Source: Gemmatimonadota bacterium
Lineage (GTDB): Bacteria > Latescibacterota > UBA2968 > UBA8231
Assembly: GCA_009840005.1 (NCBI GenBank)
Contig: VXOR01000055.1
Span: 37,069 to 101,068 of the forward strand
Length of the DNA: 64,000 nucleotides
Direction of reading: 5' to 3'
The position numbers and the translations under genes were made by a program. Within the stretch, counting starts at the first letter, position 1. The number at the start of each line of letters is the position of its first letter. The notes beneath the pieces are model-generated. The model saw nothing but the letters and a program-made list of their open reading frames with translations, was not told where the DNA came from and made no database searches. This document shows, piece by piece, positions 43,310 through 52,027 of this stretch.

Positions 43310-44676
43310 GTGAGAAACGCCATACGCAGCCACGGCTCTTGGTCGTGCTGCCCGAATCCCAGCAGGCCCGGGCGCTGATTTTCTATTTAGAACAACAGGC
43401 GTACGAAGTGCTCTGGGCACACGAGGGGCAGAGCGCGTACGACATCCTCGACGCCGATGCGGTTGATGCGCTGATCTACGCCTTGCGCGAGAAGCGCATC
43501 GATGGATTGCGGGTCCAGCAACTGGCCCACAAGCGCAATCCGGCCATCTGCGCGATTGCCATCGCCGGGCCTGAAGACATTGAGTTGGGAGTTGAAGCGA
43601 TGCGCCAAGGGGCATACGATTTTCAACTCCAGCCGCTGAATTTTGCCAAAGTCGGCGCGGTGTTGGAAAAGGGCCTGAGCTACCAGCAGCTAGTAGGGGA
43701 AGTCTCGGATCTACAGCGCCGCTTGGACGAGCGCTACCGTTTGGACGACATCGCTCGTCGTTCGTCGTCGTGGCAGCGCATTTACCTCCAGATCGAACAG
43801 GTGGCTCAATCGCGGACTAGCGTTTTGATCGCCGGCGAGACCGGCACGGGTAAGGGCGAAGTAGCAAAGGCTATTCACCAACGGAGTCGGCGGCGGGAAA
43901 ACGCCTTCGTCGAGATAAACTGCGGTGCCCTACCGGAGAGCTTGGTTGAAAACGAGCTTTTTGGCCACGAGAAGGGGGCTTATACTGGGGCCGTAGCCGC
44001 GCGCAAAGGGCGCTTTGAATTGGCCGATCAAGGCACCTTGTTCCTCGACGAAGTCGGAGATATTCCCCTGCCGACGCAAGTAAAGCTGCTGAGAGTGATT
44101 CAGGACGGCTGCTTTGAGCGGATCGGCGGCACCCAGACCCGGCGGGTCGATGTACGCCTGATCGCGGCGACGCACCGCGATCTAGAAGCCATGGTGCGGG
44201 AGAGCTCCTTCCGGGCGGACCTGTTCTACCGGCTCAACGTGATTAAGATCGAGGTGCCGCCCCTGCGAGAGTGCCGCGAGGACATACCCATTCTGACCGA
44301 CGCGTTTATCCGGCAGTTCGCCGCCGAGAACAACAAGCGCATCGCGGGTATCCGGCCGCGCGCCTTAGACGTGTTGCGCGATTACGATTGGCCGGGCAAT
44401 GTGCGGGAATTAAAAAACTGCATCGAAGGCATGGTAGTAATGTGCGCCCGCGAAGGCGTACTCGAAGTTGGGGACATCCCGCGCTACATAAACCGCCAAG
44501 AACGCGTTTTTCCCGGGTTGGATTTTCGCGTCGGCATGAGCATGGCCGAGATCGAACAGATGGCCATTGCCGAGACCTTGAAGGCGGTTGGCAACGACCG
44601 ACGGCGAGCGGCCGAAATCCTACAAATTGGTCTCAGTACGCTCTACCGCAAGATAAAGCAGTACGGCGGGACTTAG
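43306..44676 (+). CDS. Sigma-54-dependent activator with degenerate receiver domain
   Basis: 456 residues from GTG 43306, coupled to rlmD by GTGA. Residues 8-125 fold like a response-regulator receiver but lack its chemistry: the acidic pair is replaced by LPES (15-18), the phospho-acceptor region reads DALIYALREKRIDG, and the switch lysine is Gln (FQLQP, 106-110). Residues 140-370 are a full AAA+ activator domain with Walker A GETGTGKGE (177-185), the sigma-54 contact loop GAYTGA (224-229), Walker B TLFLDEVGD and an R-finger region. The C-terminus is a Fis-type helix-turn-helix (DRRRAAEILQIGLSTLYRKI). No histidine kinase is nearby. It probably activates sigma-54 promoters through a non-phosphorylation signal. 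Confidence 0.9.
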   Translation: MSEKRHTQPRLLVVLPESQQARALIFYLEQQAYEVLWAHEGQSAYDILDADAVDALIYALREKRIDGLRVQQLAHKRNPAICAIAIAGPEDIELGVEAMRQGAYDFQLQPLNFAKVGAVLEKGLSYQQLVGEVSDLQRRLDERYRLDDIARRSSSWQRIYLQIEQVAQSRTSVLIAGETGTGKGEVAKAIHQRSRRRENAFVEINCGALPESLVENELFGHEKGAYTGAVAARKGRFELADQGTLFLDEVGDIPLPTQVKLLRVIQDGCFERIGGTQTRRVDVRLIAATHRDLEAMVRESSFRADLFYRLNVIKIEVPPLRECREDIPILTDAFIRQFAAENNKRIAGIRPRALDVLRDYDWPGNVRELKNCIEGMVVMCAREGVLEVGDIPRYINRQERVFPGLDFRVGMSMAEIEQMAIAETLKAVGNDRRRAAEILQIGLSTLYRKIKQYGGT

Positions 44677-46178
44677 CTGCGTTGATTGTAGTAGTATTTG
44701 ACGAGCGTGTTGAGTGCTTCTTGGGGAGCGGCGACTACATCGGCGTCAATGCAAAACTGGCTCAACCCGGCTAGCTTGAGGCCGTGTCCGTAGTCGTTGA
44801 ACATTTCTTCGCACAATTCGCCGGGTGCGATGTCCCGCGTGCTGGCTAGGGCCTCGATTTGCGCGGAGGCTTCCGGCGTGATCTCCAAGGCGATGTTGTG
44901 TTCGCGTTGGAAGTTGTCGATAAAACGGCTCAGCGAAGTGTCTTGGAGCAAGCGTTCCAGACCAGCCGCAGGGTCCAAAACGGTATCGGCCCCAACGGCA
45001 AAGCGCTCGACGCCGACGGAAGGGAGCTTCTTTTCGTAGTTGAGCAATACCTTTTCAATGGCGCTGACCAAGCCTCGGGCACCAATGTGCTCGGCGTGTG
45101 CGCGCTCGGCAAACAGGGCAAGGGCCTCATCGGCAAATTCGACCTCAATGCCATAGGCGCGGAAGTCGCGCTTCTTGGAAAGGATGACGCTGCTTTTGGG
45201 GTTGCGGAGGATTTCGAGGAGATCTTCGGGGCCGAGGTCGTGCAGCACGGCGATGACGGGCAAGCGGCCAATGAACTCGGACTCGAATCCGTATCCAATT
45301 AGGTCCTCGGCCCGCACGTGCGACAGAAGCTGATCGGCGTTGAGGTGGGCTGGGTCGGCTTGGGAGCGGAACCCCATGGTGCCTTTGTTGAGGCGACGGC
45401 CGATGATTTCGTCGAGCCCGGAAAAGGCCCCGCTGACGATAAAGAGGATGTTGCGAGTGTTGACCTTCTGGCGTTCGATCTTGCCCGTCTGCTGCATCTG
45501 GATGACGGATTCCATCTGCGAGGCAATGTCGTGCGGGGCCTTGAGGTCGACGTCGGTTTCCTCCATCAGCTTGAGCAGGTTGCGCTGGACGCCCGAGCGC
45601 GACACATCCGGGCCGTGCACTCCCTGCGCGGAGGCGATTTTGTCAATTTCGTCGATGTATATGATGCCGTACTGGGCGCGTTCGATGTCGCCGTTGGCCT
45701 CGCGGACTAGATCGCGGACCAAGTCTTCGACATCGCCGCCGACGTAGCCGGTCTCGCTGAATTTGGTGGCGTCGCCCTTGACGAAAGGGACGCCGATTTT
45801 GCGGGCGATGAGGCGGATTAGATAGGTTTTGCCCACGCCGGTAGGGCCGATCATTAGCACGTTGTTTTTGATGTTGCCGACGAATCCCTCGTCTTCTTCC
45901 GGGGGTAGTTTCAGGCGGTTGAAATGCGTGCAGATCTTGGTGGCGAGAATGGCCTTGGCTTCTTGCTGCCTGATGACGTATTGATCGAGATAGGCCTCTA
46001 ATTCTTCCGGTTTGAGGTCGAAGTAGATAGCCTCGGACTCGACCGTCTGCGTGCCTTCGCCCTCGGTGGAGGAAGCCTCGGGTTGGGCAGGCGCTTGCTC
46101 TTGTTCTTCGATTTGTCTAGCTAGGAGGCGGCGCAGTTTTTCTGGGTCGATCTCCACTTTTTCAGCACGCGGTTGCAT
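44673..46178 (-). CDS. ClpX-like AAA+ unfoldase without zinc-binding domain
   Basis: 501 residues. The N-terminal 50 residues are Glu/Gln/Pro-rich and have no C4 zinc-binding domain. The AAA+ core is clear: LDQYVIRQQEAKAILA, Walker A GPTGVGKT (111-118), Walker B IIYIDEIDK (about 172-180), the pore-region KFSETGYVGGDVEDLV, and GRLPVIAVL. ClpX's ClpP-docking IGF loop is MGF here (NKGTMGFRSQ). After the small domain is a 100-residue C-terminal extension not found in classic ClpX. No clpP is nearby. It may serve as an unfoldase for another peptidase or as a chaperone. It converges on the sigma-54 activator with 4 bases of overlap. Confidence 0.82.
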   Translation of the reverse strand: MQPRAEKVEIDPEKLRRLLARQIEEQEQAPAQPEASSTEGEGTQTVESEAIYFDLKPEELEAYLDQYVIRQQEAKAILATKICTHFNRLKLPPEEDEGFVGNIKNNVLMIGPTGVGKTYLIRLIARKIGVPFVKGDATKFSETGYVGGDVEDLVRDLVREANGDIERAQYGIIYIDEIDKIASAQGVHGPDVSRSGVQRNLLKLMEETDVDLKAPHDIASQMESVIQMQQTGKIERQKVNTRNILFIVSGAFSGLDEIIGRRLNKGTMGFRSQADPAHLNADQLLSHVRAEDLIGYGFESEFIGRLPVIAVLHDLGPEDLLEILRNPKSSVILSKKRDFRAYGIEVEFADEALALFAERAHAEHIGARGLVSAIEKVLLNYEKKLPSVGVERFAVGADTVLDPAAGLERLLQDTSLSRFIDNFQREHNIALEITPEASAQIEALASTRDIAPGELCEEMFNDYGHGLKLAGLSQFCIDADVVAAPQEALNTLVKYYYNQRS

Positions 46179-46204
46179 ATATTTAACCTAAGAAGAGGTT
46201 GGAA

Positions 46205-48178
46205 ATGCCGTGGCGTAAAAAATATACTCGCCCTCTCAGATGTGGACAACCTAGGCCCCGTTGTCGGCAGCACATTGCTCTCTTCGTATGCGTGGTCTTT
46301 GCGGCGGTGCTGGTGCCGAACTTCGCCGCAGGGCAGGCACGCACGTGGACGTATTCGGCCGACGCCGAAAAGATTTTTAGCAACGGGCTTGCAGCTTATA
46401 AACAGGGGCATTTCGACGAGACACTCAACCACCTGCGGCTGCTAGCGGAGTTCCCGCTCAACCAGCGATCCAGCGTCGGTCAGTTCCTCTTGGGTAAAAC
46501 CCTGTACCGCTTAGGTCACTTTGCCGAAGCCATCGACGCGGCTTTGGTCTTGCAGCGTCGGTTTCCCATCAGCCGCTACCTGCCCAATGCCCGGCTGTTG
46601 ATTGGCGACTCGTTTTTCAACAGCAAGCACTACTCCGAGGCCGCATCTCAGTACGGTCGTTTGTTGGCCACACAGGCCCCGCTTGGCATTCAAGCCCAAG
46701 CAGCCGAGCGGTTGGCGGCCATGTATTGGAACGGACAAGTAAAAGAACAAGAGCGGACGCGGCTGCGTCAGGCCGTAGGGGCCGGGCGTCTGCGCGAGGC
46801 CCTGTTCTTCGGTCGGGCGCGCTGGTATCAGCGCCTCGGCTGGCAAGAGGAAGCCGCCGAGGCGATGCAGACTTATCGCGACAGTGTCGTCAGTGGCATA
46901 TTCGCTCCGATAGCCGCTGTCTGGGGGAGCGATCTGACCGTATATAGACCACGCGTTGGCGCGGAATCGCCCCGGCTGGGCCTGCTGCTGCCGATGACTG
47001 GGGTTGACTACCGGATCGGCGAAGAACTCCGCGATGGTGTGCAATTGGCCAATCGGGAAGCCGATAGTCCATTTGAACTGGTAGTTGCCGACACCGGGGT
47101 TGACTACGGGAATCTACCCATCGCTACCGATCTCAGCGACGCCATTAGCGAAAGCCCGGCCAGCGGTTTGTTGCGCGTGGCGTACGGTGCTCAGCGGTTG
47201 CTGGATCAAGGAGTCGTGGCTATTGTCGGTCCACTCTTTAGCAGCTCTAGCGTTGTGGCGGCGACGGTTGCTGCGCGCGCTGGTGTTCCCCTGTTGGTGC
47301 CGCTGGCTCAACAGAGCGGCTTGGATTCACTCGGCCACAGCATCTTCCAGTTGAGCACGGTCCCGACGACGGAGGCGCGCTTATTGGGCGAGTACGCGAC
47401 CTTGGTCCTCGGCTTGGAACACTTGGCGATTATTGCTCCCCTCAGCGATTACGGCTGGGATTTCTCACGCGAATTCATCCGCATTGCCGAGCGCAACGGC
47501 GGCCAGGTCGCGCACAGCGATTGGTATGTCCCCAACGAGACGAAGGACTTCCGCCTCGTTTTCGAGGAGATTCGCAAGGCCGGTTTTGCGCTGAGGCCGC
47601 CGCCGCCGGATACGCTTGAAGTGGTTGAGGGAGAGCTAGAAGCCGAGGAAGAGCTAACAGCGGACATGTTTATCGACACCATCGACGGGATAGTGGTAGT
47701 AGTCGAAAGTTTTGAGGATGCCCAGACCATCGCGCCGCAGGTTCACTTTCACCGCTTGCAGACCCAAATTCTCGGCAACGATGCTTGGTGGGATCCCGAA
47801 GCCATTCGGCAGATGCGCCCGGGCGAGCGCAAGAATTTCGACGGGGTCATTTTCGTTTCTGCCCGGCAGGCCGAGTCTGTGGCTGAGCAGTCGTTTGTCA
47901 GTAGCTTTCGCAAGCAATTCCGCCGCGATCCACACTACGCGTCGGCTGGTTACGACGCCACCCGCTTGCTCATTGACGGGTGGGAGCAGGGGCATCGCGA
48001 TCCAGCCGCGCTAATTGAGTGGTTGACCACGGTCCGTTTCTACCAAGGAGCCTCGGGCACCATCTCTCTGTCCCCGGACGTGCGCTCCAATAACGCGCTG
48101 ACCTTGCTCAAAATCGAGCGCGACAAGGTGCGCTCCCTCGACACGGGCGATCTGCCGCAAATGGATGCTGCCGAGTAA
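46205..48178 (+). CDS. LppC/LpoA-like protein: TPR region plus periplasmic-binding domain
   Basis: 657 residues from ATG 46205 (GAGG 6 bases before). A basic N-terminus and hydrophobic segment (about 22-43) form a Sec signal peptide ending near AAGQA. Residues 50-230 are TPR-like helices (AYKQGHFDETLNHLRLLAEFP; YSEAASQYGRLL). Residues 255-640 are a type I periplasmic-binding fold (RLGLLLPMTGVDYRIGEELRDGVQLA ... VAIVGPLFSSSSVVAATVAARAGVPLL). This TPR plus PBP layout resembles LpoA, the activator of penicillin-binding protein 1A, and branched amino-acid binding proteins. A proline/Glu loop (RPPPPDTLEVVEGELEAEEE) is inserted. It starts 26 bases from the divergent ClpX-like gene. Confidence 0.8.
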   Translation: MPWRKKYTRPLRCGQPRPRCRQHIALFVCVVFAAVLVPNFAAGQARTWTYSADAEKIFSNGLAAYKQGHFDETLNHLRLLAEFPLNQRSSVGQFLLGKTLYRLGHFAEAIDAALVLQRRFPISRYLPNARLLIGDSFFNSKHYSEAASQYGRLLATQAPLGIQAQAAERLAAMYWNGQVKEQERTRLRQAVGAGRLREALFFGRARWYQRLGWQEEAAEAMQTYRDSVVSGIFAPIAAVWGSDLTVYRPRVGAESPRLGLLLPMTGVDYRIGEELRDGVQLANREADSPFELVVADTGVDYGNLPIATDLSDAISESPASGLLRVAYGAQRLLDQGVVAIVGPLFSSSSVVAATVAARAGVPLLVPLAQQSGLDSLGHSIFQLSTVPTTEARLLGEYATLVLGLEHLAIIAPLSDYGWDFSREFIRIAERNGGQVAHSDWYVPNETKDFRLVFEEIRKAGFALRPPPPDTLEVVEGELEAEEELTADMFIDTIDGIVVVVESFEDAQTIAPQVHFHRLQTQILGNDAWWDPEAIRQMRPGERKNFDGVIFVSARQAESVAEQSFVSSFRKQFRRDPHYASAGYDATRLLIDGWEQGHRDPAALIEWLTTVRFYQGASGTISLSPDVRSNNALTLLKIERDKVRSLDTGDLPQMDAAE

Positions 48179-48199
48179 TCGCGATGCCACCGCTAAGTA

Positions 48200-48228
48200 T
48201 TGCGCCTATAGTTGACCGAATTTATATT
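48200..48228 (+). promoter_or_regulatory. Candidate promoter upstream of the second FmdB gene
   Basis: TTGCGC (48200-48205), a 17-base spacer and TATATT (48223-48228), in an AT-rich stretch between the LppC-like gene and the zinc-ribbon gene. Confidence 0.45.
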
Positions 48229-48268
48229 ATTAAGTTTGTATTTTTAGTTATAACGAGAGCCAAAAGCT

Positions 48269-48556
48269 ATGCCCACATACGAATACGAATGTCAGTGCTG
48301 CGGCCACCGATTTGAAGAGTTTCAGAGTATCACGGCCGAGCCGCGCCAAACCTGCCCGGAAGCGAATTGTACTGGCCCAGTCAAGCGGCTCATCGGCATG
48401 GGCGGCGGCCTGCTTTTTAAGGGGACGGGCTTTTACATAACGGACTATCGTAGCGATGGATATCAGAAGGCGGCTAAGGCCGACAAAGACAGCGGCAGTA
48501 GCAAGGCGAGCGACAAAAAGGGCGATGGCAAAGCGAAGGCCGCCAAAGCCGATTGA
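48269..48556 (+). CDS. FmdB-family zinc-ribbon protein (second copy, with Lys/Ala/Asp tail)
   Basis: 95 residues. The zinc ribbon is [19 protein letters not shown] with C8, C11 and CPEANC; then [23 protein letters not shown], the family's conserved middle. The last 30 residues are a disordered, histone-H1-like tail of Lys, Ala, Asp and Ser ([20 protein letters not shown]). Role unknown; it is co-directional with the TPR lipoprotein 35 bases downstream. Confidence 0.82.
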   Translation: MPTYEYECQCCGHRFEEFQSITAEPRQTCPEANCTGPVKRLIGMGGGLLFKGTGFYITDYRSDGYQKAAKADKDSGSSKASDKKGDGKAKAAKAD

Positions 48557-48591
48557 GGAACTTTCCCGCCCGATGCGCGGTTAAATTATAG

Positions 48592-49083
48592 ATGTGGTCG
48601 AGGATACTACTGGGAATATTTATCGCCGGGTCTTGGTGGACAGGTTGCGGTCAGCAAAGCGCTGAAGAGCTGTTCGCGGCCGGCGAGGCCGCAGCGGCCG
48701 ACCCTGCTACGGCCGACCAAGCGATCGCGCATTTTACGGCTTTTATCGAACGCTTTGGCCAATCTCCCAAGGCACCGGAGGCGCTGAGAAAACTCGCCGG
48801 CTTGGCCCAGCAGCAAGGGAAGATGCAGGAGGCCATCGGTTATTACGAGCGCGTGTTGGCCGAATATCCCGCTAGCGAGCACGGCGACGAAGCCCAATTT
48901 ATGATCGCCTTTATATACGAGGAGCACATCCGCGACCTAGCGCAAGCGCGGCGGGCCTATCAGCGCGTGATTGAGAACTACCCGGATTCCGAACTGGCCG
49001 CTAGCGCCCAGCATTTGTTGCCCAACGTCGGGCGCGCTCCTCAAGAATGGGTTCAATTTCAGGATGAGGTCGCCGCTCCTTGA
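48592..49083 (+). CDS. TPR-containing outer-membrane lipoprotein (YbgF/BamD-like helices)
   Basis: 163 residues. A short hydrophobic signal ends in SWWTGCGQ, whose Cys (about residue 19) fits a lipobox. TPR helices follow, with the pattern of periplasmic YbgF/BamD-type proteins (PATADQAIAHFTAFIERFGQSPKAPEAL; AIGYYERVLAEYPASEHGDEAQF; AYQRVIENYPDSELAASAQHLL). Probably a scaffold for an envelope complex. It lies immediately before the MoxR-Bat run, but a terminator separates them. Confidence 0.75.
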   Translation: MWSRILLGIFIAGSWWTGCGQQSAEELFAAGEAAAADPATADQAIAHFTAFIERFGQSPKAPEALRKLAGLAQQQGKMQEAIGYYERVLAEYPASEHGDEAQFMIAFIYEEHIRDLAQARRAYQRVIENYPDSELAASAQHLLPNVGRAPQEWVQFQDEVAAP

Positions 49084-49126
49084 CACATTAGAAGTTGCCA
49101 TAAAGGTCTGAGGCAGATGGGTCCAG

Positions 49127-49156
49127 CCGCTTGCGAATCCGCAGGGCGGTTTTTTA
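49127..49156 (+). terminator. Intrinsic terminator after the TPR lipoprotein
   Basis: CCGCTTGCG (49127-49135) pairs, with one bulged base, to CGCAGGGCGG (49140-49149) around a four-base AATC loop, followed by TTTTTTATT. It lies 43 bases after the stop codon. Confidence 0.65.
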
Positions 49157-49192
49157 TTGGCTGAGTCCCGAAGCATATCGAGAGTACATCCG

Positions 49193-50191
49193 ATGACGCA
49201 AACAACAATAGACATCCACGCCATTAGCGAGCAAGTACAGCGCGAGAGCGTGGTGGTGGAGCGGATCTTGCAGGAAATGGACCGGGTCATTGTCGGCCAA
49301 CGCGCCATGGTGGAGCGGATCCTAATGGGTTTGTTGTGCAACGGTCACATCCTCCTCGAAGGGGTGCCTGGGCTAGCCAAGACCCTGACGGTAGCGACGC
49401 TGGCGAGAATCGTAGCGGCCCAGTTCAAGCGGATCCAGTTTACCCCCGATCTTTTGCCTGCCGATCTGACCGGAACCACCATCTACAACCAGCACCAAGG
49501 GGTCTTCATTCCTAAGAAAGGCCCGATTTTTGCCCATTTGATCTTGGCCGACGAGATCAACCGCGCACCAGCCAAGGTGCAGAGCGCGCTCTTGGAGTGC
49601 ATGCAGGAGCGGCAGGTGACCATTGGCGAGGAAACCTATGCCCTCGATGACCCGTTCTTGGTCATGGCCACCCAGAACCCGATTGATCAAGAGGGAACCT
49701 ACCCGCTGCCCGAAGCCCAGGTTGATCGCTTCATGCTCAAAGTGAAAGTCGATTATCCATCGCGCGCCGAGGAGCGGCTGATCTTGGATCGCATGGCCAA
49801 CGATAGTCTGATCGAGGTGGAGCAAACGGTGGGCATCGACGAAATACGCCGCCTACGCGAGGTGGTGGAGATCGTCTATATCGACGACAAGATCAAGGAT
49901 TACGTCGTCGATCTCGTCCAGGCCACCCGGCGACCGGCCGATTACGGACTGGCCGACATGGCGCAGCTGATCGAGTACGGGGCCTCGCCGCGGGCCGCTA
50001 TTTTCCTCGTCCGCACGGCGCGCGCCCACGCCTTCATTCAGCGGCGCGGCTACGTCACCCCGGAAGATGTCAAGGCCGTGGGGGCCGATGTACTCAGGCA
50101 TCGGATCATCGCCTCGTACGAGGCCGAGGCCGAGGAAATCGACAGCGATCACATTGTGCAGCAGCTTTTCGACCACATTGAAGTTCCCTGA
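49193..50191 (+). CDS. MoxR-family AAA+ ATPase
   Basis: 332 residues from ATG 49193 (AGAG 8 bases upstream). Walker A GVPGLAKT, Walker B ILADEINRAPAKVQ and sensor ATQNPIDQEGTYPLPEAQVDRF are the MoxR signature. MoxR ATPases act as chaperones that mature or remodel complexes with VWA proteins and DUF58 partners, normally encoded next door, as here. First gene of the twelve-gene run that ends with batE. Confidence 0.95.
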   Translation: MTQTTIDIHAISEQVQRESVVVERILQEMDRVIVGQRAMVERILMGLLCNGHILLEGVPGLAKTLTVATLARIVAAQFKRIQFTPDLLPADLTGTTIYNQHQGVFIPKKGPIFAHLILADEINRAPAKVQSALLECMQERQVTIGEETYALDDPFLVMATQNPIDQEGTYPLPEAQVDRFMLKVKVDYPSRAEERLILDRMANDSLIEVEQTVGIDEIRRLREVVEIVYIDDKIKDYVVDLVQATRRPADYGLADMAQLIEYGASPRAAIFLVRTARAHAFIQRRGYVTPEDVKAVGADVLRHRIIASYEAEAEEIDSDHIVQQLFDHIEVP

Positions 50192-50205
50192 AGCCGAGGC
50201 GAGCC

Positions 50206-51081
50206 GTGATTCCCAAAGAGATACTCGACAAAGTTCGCCTGATCGAGATTCACACCCGCAGCATGGTCAACAACCTCTTTGCCGGAGAATACCACTCGGC
50301 GTTCAAGGGGCGGGGGATGGAGTTTGCCGAGGCGCGCGAATACCAGCCCGGCGACGACGTGCGCCACATCGACTGGAACGTGACGGCGCGGGTGGGAGCG
50401 CCCTTCATCAAAATATTCGACGAAGAGCGCGAACTGACCGCCGTGCTGGTGGTAGATGCCAGCGCGTCTGGGGCCTTTGGCTCACAGCAGCAGATGAAGG
50501 GGGAAATTGGGGTCGAAGTTTCGGCGCTGTTGGCCTTTAGCGCGATCAAGAACAACGACCGAGTGGGTCTGCTCATCTTCACCGACGAGGTCGAGGTCTT
50601 CGTGCCGCCGAAAAAGGGGCGCAAGCACGTGCTGCGCGTGCTGCGCGAACTGCTGTACTTTCAGCCGCAGGGGCGCAAGACCTCCATCGCCGGAGCTTTG
50701 GAATACCTCAGCCGCGTCTTGCACCGCCGCAGCGTGATCTTTGTCATCTCCGATTTTCTCGATCAAGGCTACGAGTCGGCGCTGCGGCACTTGAGCCAGC
50801 GCCACGATTTGATCGCCGTGGTAGTGAGCGACCCGCGCGAGTGGGACCTACCCGATGTTGGTTTTATCAACCTGCAAGACGCTGAGACCGGCCAACAGGT
50901 GCTCGTCGATAGCGGCCACGAGGGCGTGTGCGCGTTTTTCGCCGCCGAACAGCGGGCTGCGGCCGAGCGTCGTAGCACTTTATTGCACAAGGCGGGCGTT
51001 GACGAAATCGCGATTGATCTGTCGCGCCCTTATGTCGAACCTCTCATTCACTTTTTTCGCGCGCGGATGCAGCGACACTAA
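50206..51081 (+). CDS. DUF58 protein with VWA-like fold
   Basis: 291 residues from GTG 50206. The DUF58 signature EFAEAREYQPGDDVRHIDWNVTAR is present, followed by a MIDAS-like VVDASASG (D-x-S-x-S) and a Rossmann/VWA region. Cytoplasmic partner of MoxR in nearly all MoxR operons. Gap to moxR is 14 bases. Confidence 0.93.
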   Translation: MIPKEILDKVRLIEIHTRSMVNNLFAGEYHSAFKGRGMEFAEAREYQPGDDVRHIDWNVTARVGAPFIKIFDEERELTAVLVVDASASGAFGSQQQMKGEIGVEVSALLAFSAIKNNDRVGLLIFTDEVEVFVPPKKGRKHVLRVLRELLYFQPQGRKTSIAGALEYLSRVLHRRSVIFVISDFLDQGYESALRHLSQRHDLIAVVVSDPREWDLPDVGFINLQDAETGQQVLVDSGHEGVCAFFAAEQRAAAERRSTLLHKAGVDEIAIDLSRPYVEPLIHFFRARMQRH

Positions 51082-51093
51082 GGAGGAAGTACA

Positions 51094-52026
51094 GTGATTG
51101 AAGTACGCGAACTGTCCAAACACTACGGAGATGTCGTCGCCGTGGAGAATGTGTCCTTTAATGTTGACAAGGGCGTCGTCCTCGGTTTCCTCGGGCCAAA
51201 TGGCGCGGGCAAGACTACGACGATGCGCATACTTACCTGTTATCTGCCACCTTCGCAGGGCGAAGCCAAAGTCGCTGGTTTCGACATCATCGAAGAATCT
51301 ATGGAGGTGCGCAAGCGCATTGGCTATCTGCCCGAACAGCCGCCGCTCTACCACGATATGACGGTAGATGCCTATTTGCGCTTTGTAGCCAAAATCAAGG
51401 GTGTGCCCAGCGCGGCTCTCAACAGCCGGATCGACGACACCATGGAAAAAACCGGCATTGCCCACCAGCGCCACACGGTGATCGGCCACCTGTCCAAGGG
51501 CTATCGGCAGCGCGTCGGTTTAGCCCAGGCCCTCGTCCACGAGCCGGAGGTGCTCATCCTCGACGAGCCGACTGTGGGTCTCGACCCCAAGCAGATCATC
51601 GAGATCCGCGAGGTCATAAAAGGGCTAGGGGGCGATCACACGGTCATTCTCAGCACTCACATCCTGTCGGAAGTGAGCATGACCTGCGGGCATGTGGCGA
51701 TCATCAACAACGGCCGCATCGCCGGCCAGGGCACGCCCGAAAGCCTCATGGCCCAGCTCAAGGAGGGCGAAGTGTTGCGCGCCCATATAGACGGCCCCAG
51801 CGAGCAGGTGTTAGGCATGATTGGCCAGCTAGAGGGCGTGCTGGAAGTGGAAGTTAGTGGCGAGGAGGGTGCGTATGTGGTGACGAGCGCACCTGGCGCC
51901 GATGTGCGCGACGACCTGACCCGCAAGGTCGTGGAAAGCGGTTTCAGCCTGCGCGAATTGCGGCCGCTCGACATGACCCTCGAAGACATTTTCCTGAGCC
52001 TGACTAGCGAGGAGGTAGCAGCTTAA
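51094..52026 (+). CDS. ABC transporter ATP-binding protein (GldA-like)
   Basis: 310 residues from GTG 51094 with AGGAGG upstream. Walker A FLGPNGAGKTTTMRIL, signature LSKGYRQRVGLAQAL, Walker B VLILDEPTVGLDP and the H-loop LSTHILSEV are all intact. The C-terminal 80 residues are the extra domain of the ABC-2/GldA type. With the permease one base downstream it forms an ABC-2 exporter whose substrate is unknown; related gldA/gldFG sets support gliding in Bacteroidota. Confidence 0.92.
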   Translation: MIEVRELSKHYGDVVAVENVSFNVDKGVVLGFLGPNGAGKTTTMRILTCYLPPSQGEAKVAGFDIIEESMEVRKRIGYLPEQPPLYHDMTVDAYLRFVAKIKGVPSAALNSRIDDTMEKTGIAHQRHTVIGHLSKGYRQRVGLAQALVHEPEVLILDEPTVGLDPKQIIEIREVIKGLGGDHTVILSTHILSEVSMTCGHVAIINNGRIAGQGTPESLMAQLKEGEVLRAHIDGPSEQVLGMIGQLEGVLEVEVSGEEGAYVVTSAPGADVRDDLTRKVVESGFSLRELRPLDMTLEDIFLSLTSEEVAA

Positions 52027-52027
52027 A

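Noticed and set aside
49080..49106. Promoter TTGACA just at the lipoprotein stop
   Set aside because: No -10 box at proper spacing, and a terminator follows directly.
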